A DNA stretch of 64,000 nt, from assembly GCA_020636745.1 (NCBI GenBank), contig JACJXH010000001.1, positions 434,001 to 498,000 on the forward strand, written 5' to 3'. Shown here piece by piece: positions 16,979 through 26,141 of this stretch. The notes below the pieces were generated by a model, which saw only the letters and a program-made list of their open reading frames with translations, had not been told where the DNA came from and searched no databases. The translations under genes and the position numbers were made by a program. This DNA is from Lentimicrobiaceae bacterium (GTDB lineage Bacteria; Bacteroidota; Bacteroidia; Bacteroidales; Lentimicrobiaceae). Numbering within the stretch: the stretch's first letter is position 1; every line of letters begins with the position of its first letter.

Positions 16979-18766
16979 CTAATCAAGTTTAAGTACAGCC
17001 AAAAAAGCGGTTTGCGGCACTTCAACATTGCCTACCTGACGCATTCTTTTCTTGCCTTTTTTCTGTTTTTCCAAAAGTTTACGTTTACGCGTGATATCAC
17101 CTCCATAACATTTGGCTGTAACATCTTTTCTTACAGCTTTAACAGTTTCACGCGCAATTACTTTAGCTCCAATCGCAGCCTGAATGGCAATGTCAAATTG
17201 TTGCCTTGGTATCAGTTCTTTAAGTTTGGTACACATTCTCCGGCCGAAGTCATAAGCATTATCCTGATGAATAAGTGTTGATAGTGCATCTACAGGCTCA
17301 CCGTTCAGAAGAACATCAAGCCTCACCAGTTTGGCTTGCTTGTAGCCGGTTACATGATAATCAAATGAAGCATAGCCTTTAGAAATGCTCTTGAGTTTGT
17401 CATAGAAATCAAAAACAATTTCACCCAGTGGCAGCTCAACAGTCAGTTCAATTCTGTCGCTGGTTAAGTAAACCTGATTTTTCAATGTGCCTCTTTTGCC
17501 AATACAAAGAGTCATAACAGCTCCAACATAATCCGATTTCGAAATTATCTGAGCTGTAATGTAAGGTTCTTCAATAAATTCAAGATAGTTGGGGGCAGGT
17601 AATCCTGAAGGATTATGTACTTCGATGATTTCGCCCTTGGTAGTATGTGCTTTATATGAAACGTTAGGAACCGTGGTAATGACATCCATGTCAAATTCCC
17701 GGTCCAGTCGTTCCTGAATAATCTCCATATGGAGCAAACCCAAAAAGCCACACCTGAATCCAAACCCCAGCGCGGCCGATGATTCCGGCTCAAATACCAA
17801 AGAAGCATCGTTCAGTTGAAGTTTCTCCATTGAAGCCCTGAGCTCTTCATAGTCATCTGCATCTACCGGGTAAATACCGGCATATACCATGGGTTTTACA
17901 TTGGTAAAGCCTTCTATAGCTTTGAGACATGGTCGTTTGACATGGGTAATGGTATCGCCTACTTTTACTTCTTTTGAGGTCTTAATGCCCGAAATAATGT
18001 AGCCTACATCGCCGGCCCGTAATACGTCTCTGGGCTGTTGCACCAGTTTTAAAACACCAATTTCATCGGCATAATACTCTTTTTGGGTTGCAAAAAATTT
18101 AACAAAGTCACCTTTTCTGATTTCTCCGTTAATAATTCTGAAATAAGCAATTATCCCTCTGAAAGAGTTGAATACTGAGTCGAAAATTAATGCTTGTAGC
18201 GGAGCTTCAGGATCGCCAACCGGAGCTGGAATGTTCTTGATAATAGCCTCAAGAATCTGTTCAATTCCCATGCCGGTTTTGCCACTGGCCCTGATAATGT
18301 CGTCGGGTTTACAACCGATTAAATCTATAATCTGTTCTTCAACCTCCTCAGGCATGGCATTATCCATATCCATTTTATTCATAATGGGGATAATCTCCAA
18401 ATCATGTTCTAATGCCAGATAAAGGTTCGAGATTGTTTGCGCCTGAATGCCCTGTGTGGCATCAATAATAAGCAAAGCTCCTTCGCAGGCAGCTATTGAC
18501 CTTGATACTTCATATGAAAAATCAACGTGTCCCGGAGTGTCAATCAGATTCAGTTTGTAGTTTTCTCCTTCAAACTTATATTCCATCTGAATGGCATGAC
18601 TCTTAATGGTGATTCCGCGTTCACGTTCCAGATCCATATCATCGAGCACCTGGTTTTGTTGTTGTCTCTCCGATAGAGTACCTGTGAATTCAAGGAGTCT
18701 GTCAGCAAGTGTGCTTTTGCCGTGATCTATATGGGCAATGATACAAAAGTTACGGGTGTTTTTCAT
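16979..18766 (-). CDS. lepA: Elongation factor 4 (LepA)
   Basis: A 595-residue translational GTPase with G1 in AHIDHGKST, G3 DTPGHVDF, G4 NKMD and the LepA-specific C-terminal domain ending RKKLLEKQKKGKKRMR...VPQTAFLAVLKL. LepA back-translocates stalled ribosomes. The start (MKNTRNFCIIAHIDHG) aligns with family starts. A TACCTTTG element lies only five bases upstream (18772-18779), which would imply a very short or absent 5' leader if it is the promoter. It converges with the response-regulator gene (21 bp apart). Confidence 0.96.
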   Translation of the reverse strand: MKNTRNFCIIAHIDHGKSTLADRLLEFTGTLSERQQQNQVLDDMDLERERGITIKSHAIQMEYKFEGENYKLNLIDTPGHVDFSYEVSRSIAACEGALLIIDATQGIQAQTISNLYLALEHDLEIIPIMNKMDMDNAMPEEVEEQIIDLIGCKPDDIIRASGKTGMGIEQILEAIIKNIPAPVGDPEAPLQALIFDSVFNSFRGIIAYFRIINGEIRKGDFVKFFATQKEYYADEIGVLKLVQQPRDVLRAGDVGYIISGIKTSKEVKVGDTITHVKRPCLKAIEGFTNVKPMVYAGIYPVDADDYEELRASMEKLQLNDASLVFEPESSAALGFGFRCGFLGLLHMEIIQERLDREFDMDVITTVPNVSYKAHTTKGEIIEVHNPSGLPAPNYLEFIEEPYITAQIISKSDYVGAVMTLCIGKRGTLKNQVYLTSDRIELTVELPLGEIVFDFYDKLKSISKGYASFDYHVTGYKQAKLVRLDVLLNGEPVDALSTLIHQDNAYDFGRRMCTKLKELIPRQQFDIAIQAAIGAKVIARETVKAVRKDVTAKCYGGDITRKRKLLEKQKKGKKRMRQVGNVEVPQTAFLAVLKLD

Positions 18767-18951
18767 CGGTGCAAAGGTAAGACGAAAATACGTATGTTTT
18801 TATATGCAAAATGATAGTTCATTACATTTGATTCAAATCTGTTTGAATGCTTCTGTTTTCAAGCCTTTCAGTAGTGTTTGGATTCTTTATTTTCAGGCTG
18901 AAAATACTGTTGTTCAATAAATTTGACTGCTTTTTTACAATAAGGAGGCAT

Positions 18952-18983
18952 TTTGCAATTAAGCAATTTAATCAGTACCTTTG
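18952..18983 (+). promoter_or_regulatory. Promoter of gapA (TTTG - 20 bp - TACCTTTG)
   Basis: TTTG at 18952-18955 and TACCTTTG at 18976-18983 match both halves of the Bacteroidota sigma-ABfr consensus with a 20-bp spacer. A start site near 18990 would give a leader of about 37 nt before the gapA ATG, and lies downstream of an upstream in-frame extension, which supports the start at 19027. Confidence 0.8.
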
Positions 18984-19026
18984 CACCGTTTTTTTCAGAA
19001 TAATTACTAACCTAAGTAAAAGTAAA

Positions 19027-20031
19027 ATGGCAAAAATTAAATTAGCGATTAATGGATTCGGAAGAATCGGCAGAAATGTGTTCAAACTGGCTCTTGAAAG
19101 AGAAAACATTGAAGTTGTAGGTATCAATGACCTTACCAGTACAAAAACACTTGCTTATTTGCTCAAATACGACTCAACTCAGGGTCGGTTTGCCGGAAAA
19201 GTTGAATTTGACGAAACTTCGCTTATTGTTGATGGCGTTAAATATGCTGTAACAGCAGAACGTAGCCCTGTGAATATTCCCTGGGCAGTTACTCCTGATG
19301 TAGTTGTTGAAGCAACCGGTATTTTCCGTGCTAAAGAAAGTGCAAAAGGCGGATATGGCGATCACCTTAAAAATGGCGCTAAGAAAGTTATTCTTACCGT
19401 TCCTTCAAAAGATGCAATTGACCGTACGATTGTTCTTGGTGTGAATGATCATGATTTAAAAGAGTCAGATCAGTGCATTTCTAATGCTTCCTGTACAACC
19501 AATTGTCTTGCACCGGTTGCCAAAGTGCTTAACGATAAATTTGGTATCGAAAACGGGTTAATGACAACCATTCACTCATATACCAACGACCAGACTATTC
19601 TTGATGCTCCTCACAGCGACCTGCGCCGTGCCCGCTCTGCTGCCGTCTCTCAGATTCCAACAACTACCGGTGCTGCAAAGGCCGTAGGAATTGTTATTCC
19701 TGAGCTTAAAGGTAAACTTGATGGACTTGCAGTTCGCGTTCCAACCCCAACCGGATCTCTTGTTGACCTCGTGGTTAACCTCAAAGTTGAAGTTACCAAA
19801 GATCAGATTAACGCTGCTATGAAAGAAGCTGCTGAAGGTCCGATGAAAGGTATTCTTGAATATACAGAGGATGAAATTGTTTCTGTTGATATTGTTCACA
19901 ATCCTGCTTCTTCAATCTTTGATGCACAAAGTACAATGGTTAACGGAAAAACTGTAAAAGTTCTTTCATGGTATGACAATGAATGGGGATATTCAGCCCG
20001 CGTTGTTGACCTCGCTGAAAGACTCTTCTAA
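19027..20031 (+). CDS. gapA: Glyceraldehyde-3-phosphate dehydrogenase, type I
   Basis: 334 residues, the normal family length, from the ATG at 19027. The open frame extends 60 codons further upstream but lacks homology there. The NAD-binding fold begins AINGFGRIGRNVFK. The catalytic cysteine is Cys156 in ASCTTNC, and HSYTNDQ and SWYDNEWGYS are intact. Asn34-Asp35 at the end of beta-2 fits NAD rather than NADP preference. It is the glycolytic enzyme that oxidises glyceraldehyde 3-phosphate to 1,3-bisphosphoglycerate. Monocistronic: own promoter and a strong terminator. Confidence 0.96.
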   Translation: MAKIKLAINGFGRIGRNVFKLALERENIEVVGINDLTSTKTLAYLLKYDSTQGRFAGKVEFDETSLIVDGVKYAVTAERSPVNIPWAVTPDVVVEATGIFRAKESAKGGYGDHLKNGAKKVILTVPSKDAIDRTIVLGVNDHDLKESDQCISNASCTTNCLAPVAKVLNDKFGIENGLMTTIHSYTNDQTILDAPHSDLRRARSAAVSQIPTTTGAAKAVGIVIPELKGKLDGLAVRVPTPTGSLVDLVVNLKVEVTKDQINAAMKEAAEGPMKGILEYTEDEIVSVDIVHNPASSIFDAQSTMVNGKTVKVLSWYDNEWGYSARVVDLAERLF

Positions 20032-20051
20032 GGAATAAAGCTTTATTTTTC

Positions 20052-20084
20052 AAAAAGGGCTGCCTTTTATGGCAGCCCTTTTTT
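20052..20084. terminator. Bidirectional intrinsic terminator, gapA / T9SS type B protein
   Basis: AAAGGGCTGCC and GGCAGCCCTTT form an 11-bp stem with T- and A-tracts on either side. It lies between convergent genes. Confidence 0.9.
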
Positions 20085-20103
20085 GTGTAGTATCAGGATA
20101 TCA

Positions 20104-22776
20104 TCACCTTAACAGATGTATGCTGTCTGTGAGCGTTCGTTTTTGTATCCGCTTGTCGTCAGGCGTTTCAGGTGAGCCTACTACTTCATATACATCACAA
20201 ACGTAAAAATAAACGCCATCAGCACACTCTTTGTTTGAGCTCTTGTCACGACCATCCCACTTTATCTCAGGATCATTGGTTTCAAATACCACGACTCCCC
20301 ATCGGTTAAATATTTTCATATCAACTTTCTCAACTGATGTATAACCCGGAAAAGGAACAAAAAAGTCGTTGAAACTATCACTGTTTGGCGTAAAAACATT
20401 CGGTAACCGGTACCTGGGGCAATTATCAATGCTAACACAAACTTCAGTATAGTTTGTTGTATCTGCATTGCCGTTCAAATCTTCACCCACCAGGAAAAAG
20501 CATCCGGCAATAGTCTGCAGGTTGTTGTACACGAAACTTGTTGTTAAAGCATCAAAAGTGCCTATAAGTATATGTGGTGAACCTTTTCTGTACAGATAAT
20601 ATCTTTCTATGTCGGGTGCGCAGCTTGTTGATAAATCATTCCAGCTGAAAGCAAGGGATTGATTGTCACAGTTGACTTCCACTTCAAGCACAGGGGGGCA
20701 TGGTGCAACATTGTCTTTGGGCTTTTCACAGGTCTCCTGCGAAAAATTTATAATCGGGTCGATATAACCCGGAGTGCCATAAGTACCCGATGTTCTGACC
20801 TTGTAGCAGTATTCCTGGTCGTTTATCAATTCTTTGTCAGTGAAAACTGGTAAATTGCTGGTTGCAATGGAGTCAAATAGTTGAGTAATGTCGTTTTTTC
20901 TGAAAATGGTGAATTCCTGATTAACCCAGGGTACATTATATTGGATAGTTACTTTTATTTCTTTGTCGGATGGGGCCGTTTTTATATAAACGGATGATGC
21001 AGGCACTGCAAACCCGATAGAGAAAGTGTTTCCCGGGGTGTTGTTGATAAATTCTATCGAATAGGTCCAGGCAGTATCCCGTGTATTCAATCCGGTATCT
21101 GTAAAAGTTGTGTCGTTCAAATCAAAAAATTCGGCTACCAGCTGACTGTTTGCACTGTTAAAACCCTGAGATCTGTAAAGCCGGTATATAAAAGGGCCGG
21201 GTGTTTGAATTAAATCAAGTTCAGTTGGTTTCGACCATGCTATATAGATGTTACCATCGTTTGTTGAAGTATTGTTAACGCTTACATTGGTAATGACAGG
21301 GAGATCTTTTTTCAGACTGGCACAAAACTCTTCCGATGCAATGCTTTCTGCCCCGTCTTCAAACCATGAAGTAACGATATAACAGTAACGGATTCCACGT
21401 ACAAGGCCTGCTCCGTTATTGTTATCAGTATAGGTAGTGAGATTTGCCCCCGAGGTTTGAGCAATAAGGCTGTAGCCAGTTTCAGGAGGAACTCCTGTTT
21501 CACAATTTCCCGGTAAATAGCCCGTAGAGCCTGCTCTGCGATAAATTCTATAGCCTTGTGCTTCAGCACAAATGTGCTGATCCCAGTTCAATATAAGGCT
21601 GTTGCCCAAAGGAACAGCGCTTGGATTTAAAACGGGAGGTGCTATTACGGAAATGTTGGTTGTTTTGAGGTCGAACAGATTCACGGGGCTGCCATTGTCA
21701 ATGGCCTTAAAATAAATCTGATAAGGCGATTTTCTTATATGCTGGCAAACTGTAGGCCAGATTAATGTCTGACTAACCTGTCCGGCAGAATCGCCGGGCT
21801 GTTCAAAAGTAGCAGGGCTGACAGGAAGGATAAGCGGGCCTCCGCTGGCCGTAAGTCTGATATTATTATTGTCGGCATCAGTAGCTTTTACAAAAAGCCT
21901 CAGCGTGTCACCGGCAATTACACAGGTGTCTGAAATTACTTCGAGCACAGGCGGGTTGTTGTCACAGGCACTGATGTTCACCTGCATATCTCTTGTAACA
22001 TATCCAACCCTGATGCCATTTCGCCATTCTTCAATAATAAAGGCAAAATTGTATTCGCCTTGCCGCGTAGGTTTATCCCAGTAAATGTCTCCACTTACAG
22101 GATTTATGGTAAAAGTGCCCGGATTTTCAGTGTCAACTTCACTTGGAAGTTCATATCCCGGAATGTCTAATCCGCCAGCTCCTTTACAATTCACGAGCCT
22201 GTATGATAAGCTGTCGCCATTCGGGTCATAAGCTCCGGCGTTATGCAGGTATGGCAATCCAACACATCCATTGTCGATAGGAGGGAGCAGTAAAACGGGC
22301 GAACTATTGCTGCCCAGAAAAGGATTAATAACCAGCAGTGTTTCAATGTAAAGCGGTACATCAACTGAGTTTGGAATGTTCTGAATGCCCAGGTTTCGGT
22401 TAGGATCTTCAAGCCAGATACGATAGGTACTCGCCGCAGCATAAGTGTGAATGCCTTTATAAATGTTTAACCTGATTTCAACAGAGATGTTTTCACCGGT
22501 ATGTTCGCAAAATATACCAGCAGGTGTTTGTCCTGATGGCCCGTTGGATCGGGGAAGCACACTGCTCTGTCCATCTCCCCAGTTAATGGTGAGTTCGCAT
22601 CTGTCAGCAGCACTGGGCGCAAAAGTATATGTTGTGATGGTAACCTCATATGTCAGGCCGGAAATCTGCCGGTAGGTGATTTCCCCGGCCCGCTGATGGG
22701 TTGCCATTGCTGAAAAACTAAATATCAGGACTGATATAGCAGGGAATAAAACGCGAAAAAGCCTGAGTTTATACAT
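20104..22776 (-). CDS. Large secreted protein with fibronectin-like repeats and T9SS type B (gliding-motility-associated) C-terminal domain
   Basis: About 890 residues from the ATG at 22776; ATGs at 22788 and 22833 are also possible. The N terminus is a signal peptide (SVLIFSFSAMA) followed by THQRAGEITYR, typical of Cytophaga-like large adhesins. Several Ig/fibronectin-III-like beta-sandwich units follow. The last ~95 residues form the gliding-motility-associated C-terminal domain: LPNVFTPNSDSFNDFF, then FNRWGVVVFE, W-DGR and CADGVYFYVC. This is the type B sorting signal for export by the type IX secretion system, usually to the surface. The ligand is unknown. Confidence 0.87.
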   Translation of the reverse strand: MYKLRLFRVLFPAISVLIFSFSAMATHQRAGEITYRQISGLTYEVTITTYTFAPSAADRCELTINWGDGQSSVLPRSNGPSGQTPAGIFCEHTGENISVEIRLNIYKGIHTYAAASTYRIWLEDPNRNLGIQNIPNSVDVPLYIETLLVINPFLGSNSSPVLLLPPIDNGCVGLPYLHNAGAYDPNGDSLSYRLVNCKGAGGLDIPGYELPSEVDTENPGTFTINPVSGDIYWDKPTRQGEYNFAFIIEEWRNGIRVGYVTRDMQVNISACDNNPPVLEVISDTCVIAGDTLRLFVKATDADNNNIRLTASGGPLILPVSPATFEQPGDSAGQVSQTLIWPTVCQHIRKSPYQIYFKAIDNGSPVNLFDLKTTNISVIAPPVLNPSAVPLGNSLILNWDQHICAEAQGYRIYRRAGSTGYLPGNCETGVPPETGYSLIAQTSGANLTTYTDNNNGAGLVRGIRYCYIVTSWFEDGAESIASEEFCASLKKDLPVITNVSVNNTSTNDGNIYIAWSKPTELDLIQTPGPFIYRLYRSQGFNSANSQLVAEFFDLNDTTFTDTGLNTRDTAWTYSIEFINNTPGNTFSIGFAVPASSVYIKTAPSDKEIKVTIQYNVPWVNQEFTIFRKNDITQLFDSIATSNLPVFTDKELINDQEYCYKVRTSGTYGTPGYIDPIINFSQETCEKPKDNVAPCPPVLEVEVNCDNQSLAFSWNDLSTSCAPDIERYYLYRKGSPHILIGTFDALTTSFVYNNLQTIAGCFFLVGEDLNGNADTTNYTEVCVSIDNCPRYRLPNVFTPNSDSFNDFFVPFPGYTSVEKVDMKIFNRWGVVVFETNDPEIKWDGRDKSSNKECADGVYFYVCDVYEVVGSPETPDDKRIQKRTLTDSIHLLR

Positions 22777-23052
22777 GCCTGAGTTCATTGGGTTGGTTTG
22801 GTGCAGAACAGCCGCACAATTTAATATGTTCAAAAGTAGTCAAAATTCAGTAAATCCTTCCATTTTGCACAAAAACAATACCGAATCTTTGTCTTATGCT
22901 CAAGAATTGCAGCAGGTATTCAGGTTATTTGATCAAACACGAAATATTTGCTTTGCAAATTTGTTATTTTCGCTGAATTATGCCAGTTTGCAGTGTTCTT
23001 TTAATGATTAACTTTGTTTTGCTTATTACTCCATTAAACCAGTTTTTACCGC

Positions 23053-25287
23053 ATGTATACAATCAATCCTGAACAGGAACGTAAGGAAATTCTTAAACGA
23101 TATCGTGAGCTTTTAAATGCCTGGAATACTGGTGCGGGAGAGAGAAATCAACGTATGGTTCGTAAGGCTTTTAACCTTGCAGCAACCGCACACAAAGATA
23201 TGCGCCGTAAAAGCGGGGAGCCCTATATTTATCATCCAATTGAGGTGGCTCGCATTGTTGCCGGCGAAATAGGACTGGGCGAAACTTCCATTGTATGTGC
23301 CTTACTGCACGATGTGGTTGAAGATTCCAATTATACCAACGATGATATCAGGCGGATGTTTGGCGATAAAGTAGCCCGCATTATTGATGGCCTGACCAAA
23401 ATTAAAGAACTTTTTGACCATACCACAGCCTCGGCGCAAGCAGAAAACTTTCGCAAGATGCTCCTTACCCTTTCTGATGATGTTCGGGTAATCTTGATCA
23501 AACTGGCCGACAGGCTGCATAATATGCGCACCCTCGATGCCATGCCGCCAGAGAAACAACTGAAAATCGCTTCTGAAACCATTTACCTTTTTGCTCCTCT
23601 CGCACACCGACTCGGCCTGTATGCCATAAAAAGTGAACTTGAAGACCTGGCACTTAAATATACCGATCCGGAAGTTTATGCCACTATCTCCAGAAAACTT
23701 GCTGAAACCGAAGTGTCACGAACGAAGTTTATCAATAAGTTTATTTATCCTATCCGCAAAGCACTTCTTGAAAACGGAATGGAATTTGAAATTCTGGCAC
23801 GCGAGAAATCAATCTATTCTATTTGGAATAAAATGAAATCTAAACAGGTGCCTTTCGAGGAAGTGTTTGACCTGTTTGCTATCAGAATTATTATTGATAC
23901 AAGTTTTGAAAATGAAAAATACCAATGCTGGCAGGCTTATTCCATCGTAACCGATTATTATAATCCTAAACAGAACCGTTTGCGCGATTGGATTTCTACT
24001 CCTAAAGCCAATGGATACGAATCATTGCATACAACTGTGATGAGTCAAACCGGCCAGTGGGTCGAAGTGCAAATCAGGACCAAGCGAATGAATGAAATTG
24101 CCGAAAAAGGCTATGCTGCTCATTGGAAATATAAGGAAAAATCAAGTGTTGAAAGCGGACTGGATCGTTGGCTGAATAAGATTAAAGAGTTACTGGCTTC
24201 GCCCGATTCCAATGCGCTTACCTTTCTCGACGAGTTTAAACTCAATCTGTTTGCTGATGAAATAATGGTGTTTACCCCTAAAGGGGATGTGAAAACACTT
24301 CCATCCAATTCCACCGCGCTCGATTTTGCTTATAATATTCATTCCGAAATAGGCAATCATTGTATCGGAGCCAAGGTTAACCATCGGTTGGTGCCTCTTA
24401 ATTATCAGCTTAAAAGTGGCGATCAGATTGAGATAATAACTTCGCGGAAACAGAATCCACGTGATGAGTGGATCAATTATGTTGTTACCGCCCGAGCTAA
24501 ATCTTTTTTGAAAGATGCACTCAAAGAACAGCGAAAAAAATATGCCGATGATGGCCGTGCAATGCTGGAGGGTTATTTCAAAGAGCTGAAAGTGGAAATG
24601 ACCCGTAACAATTTATTGCTCTTGCAGGAATGCAATCGCATCAATTCAACCATTGACCTTTATTATAAAGTAGCGCTCGGAGAATTGGGACTGAAAGAGC
24701 TGAAGGATTGTATGCAACAGCACGATAAAAGCGGATGGTTTAATATCATTACCCGGCCATTTGTCAGATCTAAACCCAATATCCCGCAGCGAATCTCTGA
24801 ACAGGTGCGGAATAAAATTCCCGAGAAAAAAGGCATCGTATCAGAAAATGAAGTTGAATATCGTATTTCTGAATGTTGCAACCCAATTCCGGGAGATGAT
24901 GTGCTTGGCTTTGTGGCCCAGGATGAAAGCATTTGGATACATCGCACAAATTGTCCCGAAGCCATTCAGCTAATGTCCAAATATGGTAACCGAATCGTTA
25001 AAACCAACTGGTCAAACCGTGAGGCTGCCACATTTTTAAGTGGCATCAGGGTTGAAGGATTTGACAGGCTGGGGCTGATTAATGAGATGGTTAAACTCAT
25101 TTCTGAACAAATGAGCCTGAATATAAGGTCGTTTCATATAGATTCAACCGGAGAAGTTTATGAAGCTACTATACTTTTAATGGTGCATGATACGGATGAT
25201 TTGAATCGTTTAATGAACGAAATGAAAAAATTGCAGGGAATAAGTAGTGTATTTCGTATCAGCAGAATTTCTGATGTAGCCCGATAA
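23053..25287 (+). CDS. spoT: Bifunctional (p)ppGpp synthetase/hydrolase (RelA/SpoT family)
   Basis: A 744-residue long-form RSH protein. The HD hydrolase domain is intact: RKSGEPYIYHPIEVA, LLHDVVEDS and KLADRLHNMRTL. The synthetase domain has GYESLHTTV and EVQIRTKRMNEIAEKGYAAHWKYK. A TGS domain (FTPKGDVKTLPSNSTALDFAYNIHS), a zinc-finger-like CCNPIPGDD stretch and a C-terminal ACT domain follow. It sets alarmone levels in the stringent response. Both active sites look complete, so a dual-function enzyme is likely. It stands alone, divergent from the T9SS type B gene. Confidence 0.95.
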   Translation: MYTINPEQERKEILKRYRELLNAWNTGAGERNQRMVRKAFNLAATAHKDMRRKSGEPYIYHPIEVARIVAGEIGLGETSIVCALLHDVVEDSNYTNDDIRRMFGDKVARIIDGLTKIKELFDHTTASAQAENFRKMLLTLSDDVRVILIKLADRLHNMRTLDAMPPEKQLKIASETIYLFAPLAHRLGLYAIKSELEDLALKYTDPEVYATISRKLAETEVSRTKFINKFIYPIRKALLENGMEFEILAREKSIYSIWNKMKSKQVPFEEVFDLFAIRIIIDTSFENEKYQCWQAYSIVTDYYNPKQNRLRDWISTPKANGYESLHTTVMSQTGQWVEVQIRTKRMNEIAEKGYAAHWKYKEKSSVESGLDRWLNKIKELLASPDSNALTFLDEFKLNLFADEIMVFTPKGDVKTLPSNSTALDFAYNIHSEIGNHCIGAKVNHRLVPLNYQLKSGDQIEIITSRKQNPRDEWINYVVTARAKSFLKDALKEQRKKYADDGRAMLEGYFKELKVEMTRNNLLLLQECNRINSTIDLYYKVALGELGLKELKDCMQQHDKSGWFNIITRPFVRSKPNIPQRISEQVRNKIPEKKGIVSENEVEYRISECCNPIPGDDVLGFVAQDESIWIHRTNCPEAIQLMSKYGNRIVKTNWSNREAATFLSGIRVEGFDRLGLINEMVKLISEQMSLNIRSFHIDSTGEVYEATILLMVHDTDDLNRLMNEMKKLQGISSVFRISRISDVAR

Positions 25288-25476
25288 ATTTTTATTAATC
25301 ACTAAAAATGCATGTAAGTCGTTGATAAGCAGTTGAATATATTATTTTTATTTATTCCAAATATTAATAAGGATTTTTATTACTTTTATACCCGATTCAG
25401 AAGTAAGCCTGTTGCTGCCTGAATTTTTGTATTTTGCTTGATATGAATTATTAGGCCGTTAAAATATCCAATCGAC

Positions 25477-25977
25477 ATGAGAGATAATGACAGACTGAAT
25501 TTTGACACGGTAAAAGGTATTTTTACTGACTACCTTGAAAGTCACGGACACCGTAAAACGCCCGAACGATACACTATTCTGAGGGAGATTTATGCTACCG
25601 ACGGGCATTTCGACATTGAAACCTTGTATATTCAGATGAAAAACAACAAATACAGGGTTAGTCGTGCCACGCTGTATAATACAATTGACCTGTTGCAGAA
25701 CTGCAATCTGGTTACAAAGCATCAGTTTGGTAACAATTGCTCGCAATTCGAGCGATCATTCAAATTTAAACAACACGACCATTTTATCAATATTGAAGAT
25801 GGTACTGTCCTGGAATTTTGCGATCCGCGGCTTCAGGAAATTCAGGCTTCTATTGAAAAGATGCTGGGTGTTACTATCACCAATCATTCTCTTACATTCT
25901 ACGGTTATCTGAATAGTCAGTCTAAATCTGGTAATAAAGAGACGGATGCTGCTAAAATAGAAACAGAAACAGTTTAA
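25477..25977 (+). CDS. Fur-family transcriptional regulator lacking the CxxC zinc site
   Basis: A 166-residue Fur/PerR-superfamily protein. The winged helix contains RKTPERYTILREIY and VSRATLYNTIDLL. Putative regulatory metal ligands are kept: His44 in HFDIETLY and HDH at 100-102. The structural-zinc CxxC expected directly after (CxxCG) is replaced by residues 104-108, INIED, and the C-terminal cysteines are missing too. It therefore probably folds without structural zinc, as in some Fur proteins, or senses a different signal. It sits between spoT and purA as a single gene, possibly ended by the hairpin at 26080-26113. Confidence 0.85.
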   Translation: MRDNDRLNFDTVKGIFTDYLESHGHRKTPERYTILREIYATDGHFDIETLYIQMKNNKYRVSRATLYNTIDLLQNCNLVTKHQFGNNCSQFERSFKFKQHDHFINIEDGTVLEFCDPRLQEIQASIEKMLGVTITNHSLTFYGYLNSQSKSGNKETDAAKIETETV

Positions 25978-26079
25978 GTTTTCTGATGTAAGATGAGATT
26001 TCGGAAAGATTAATTCCTGATTTGCCCGATTTTTACTATCATTGCACAACCATTGAAAACCAATGGAATAAATCGGAAA

Positions 26080-26113
26080 AAAGGTGAAACCTTGTAGCAA
26101 AGGCTTCACTTTT
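26080..26113 (+). terminator. Imperfect hairpin between fur-like gene and purA
   Basis: AAAGGTGAAACCTT and AAGGCTTCACTTTT form a 14-position stem with one G-U pair and one A-C mismatch, followed by a short T run. It may end the fur-like transcript, or act in the purA 5' leader, as it ends 28 bp before the purA ATG. A smaller perfect repeat (CCATTG/CAATGG) lies at 26050-26066. Confidence 0.45.
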
Positions 26114-26141
26114 AGTGTGTTAAGATGTAACCTAATTTATA

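Noticed and set aside
18847..19026. N-terminal extension of GAPDH
   Set aside because: The extension contains the gapA promoter boxes and is not homologous; the family starts at the ATG at 19027.
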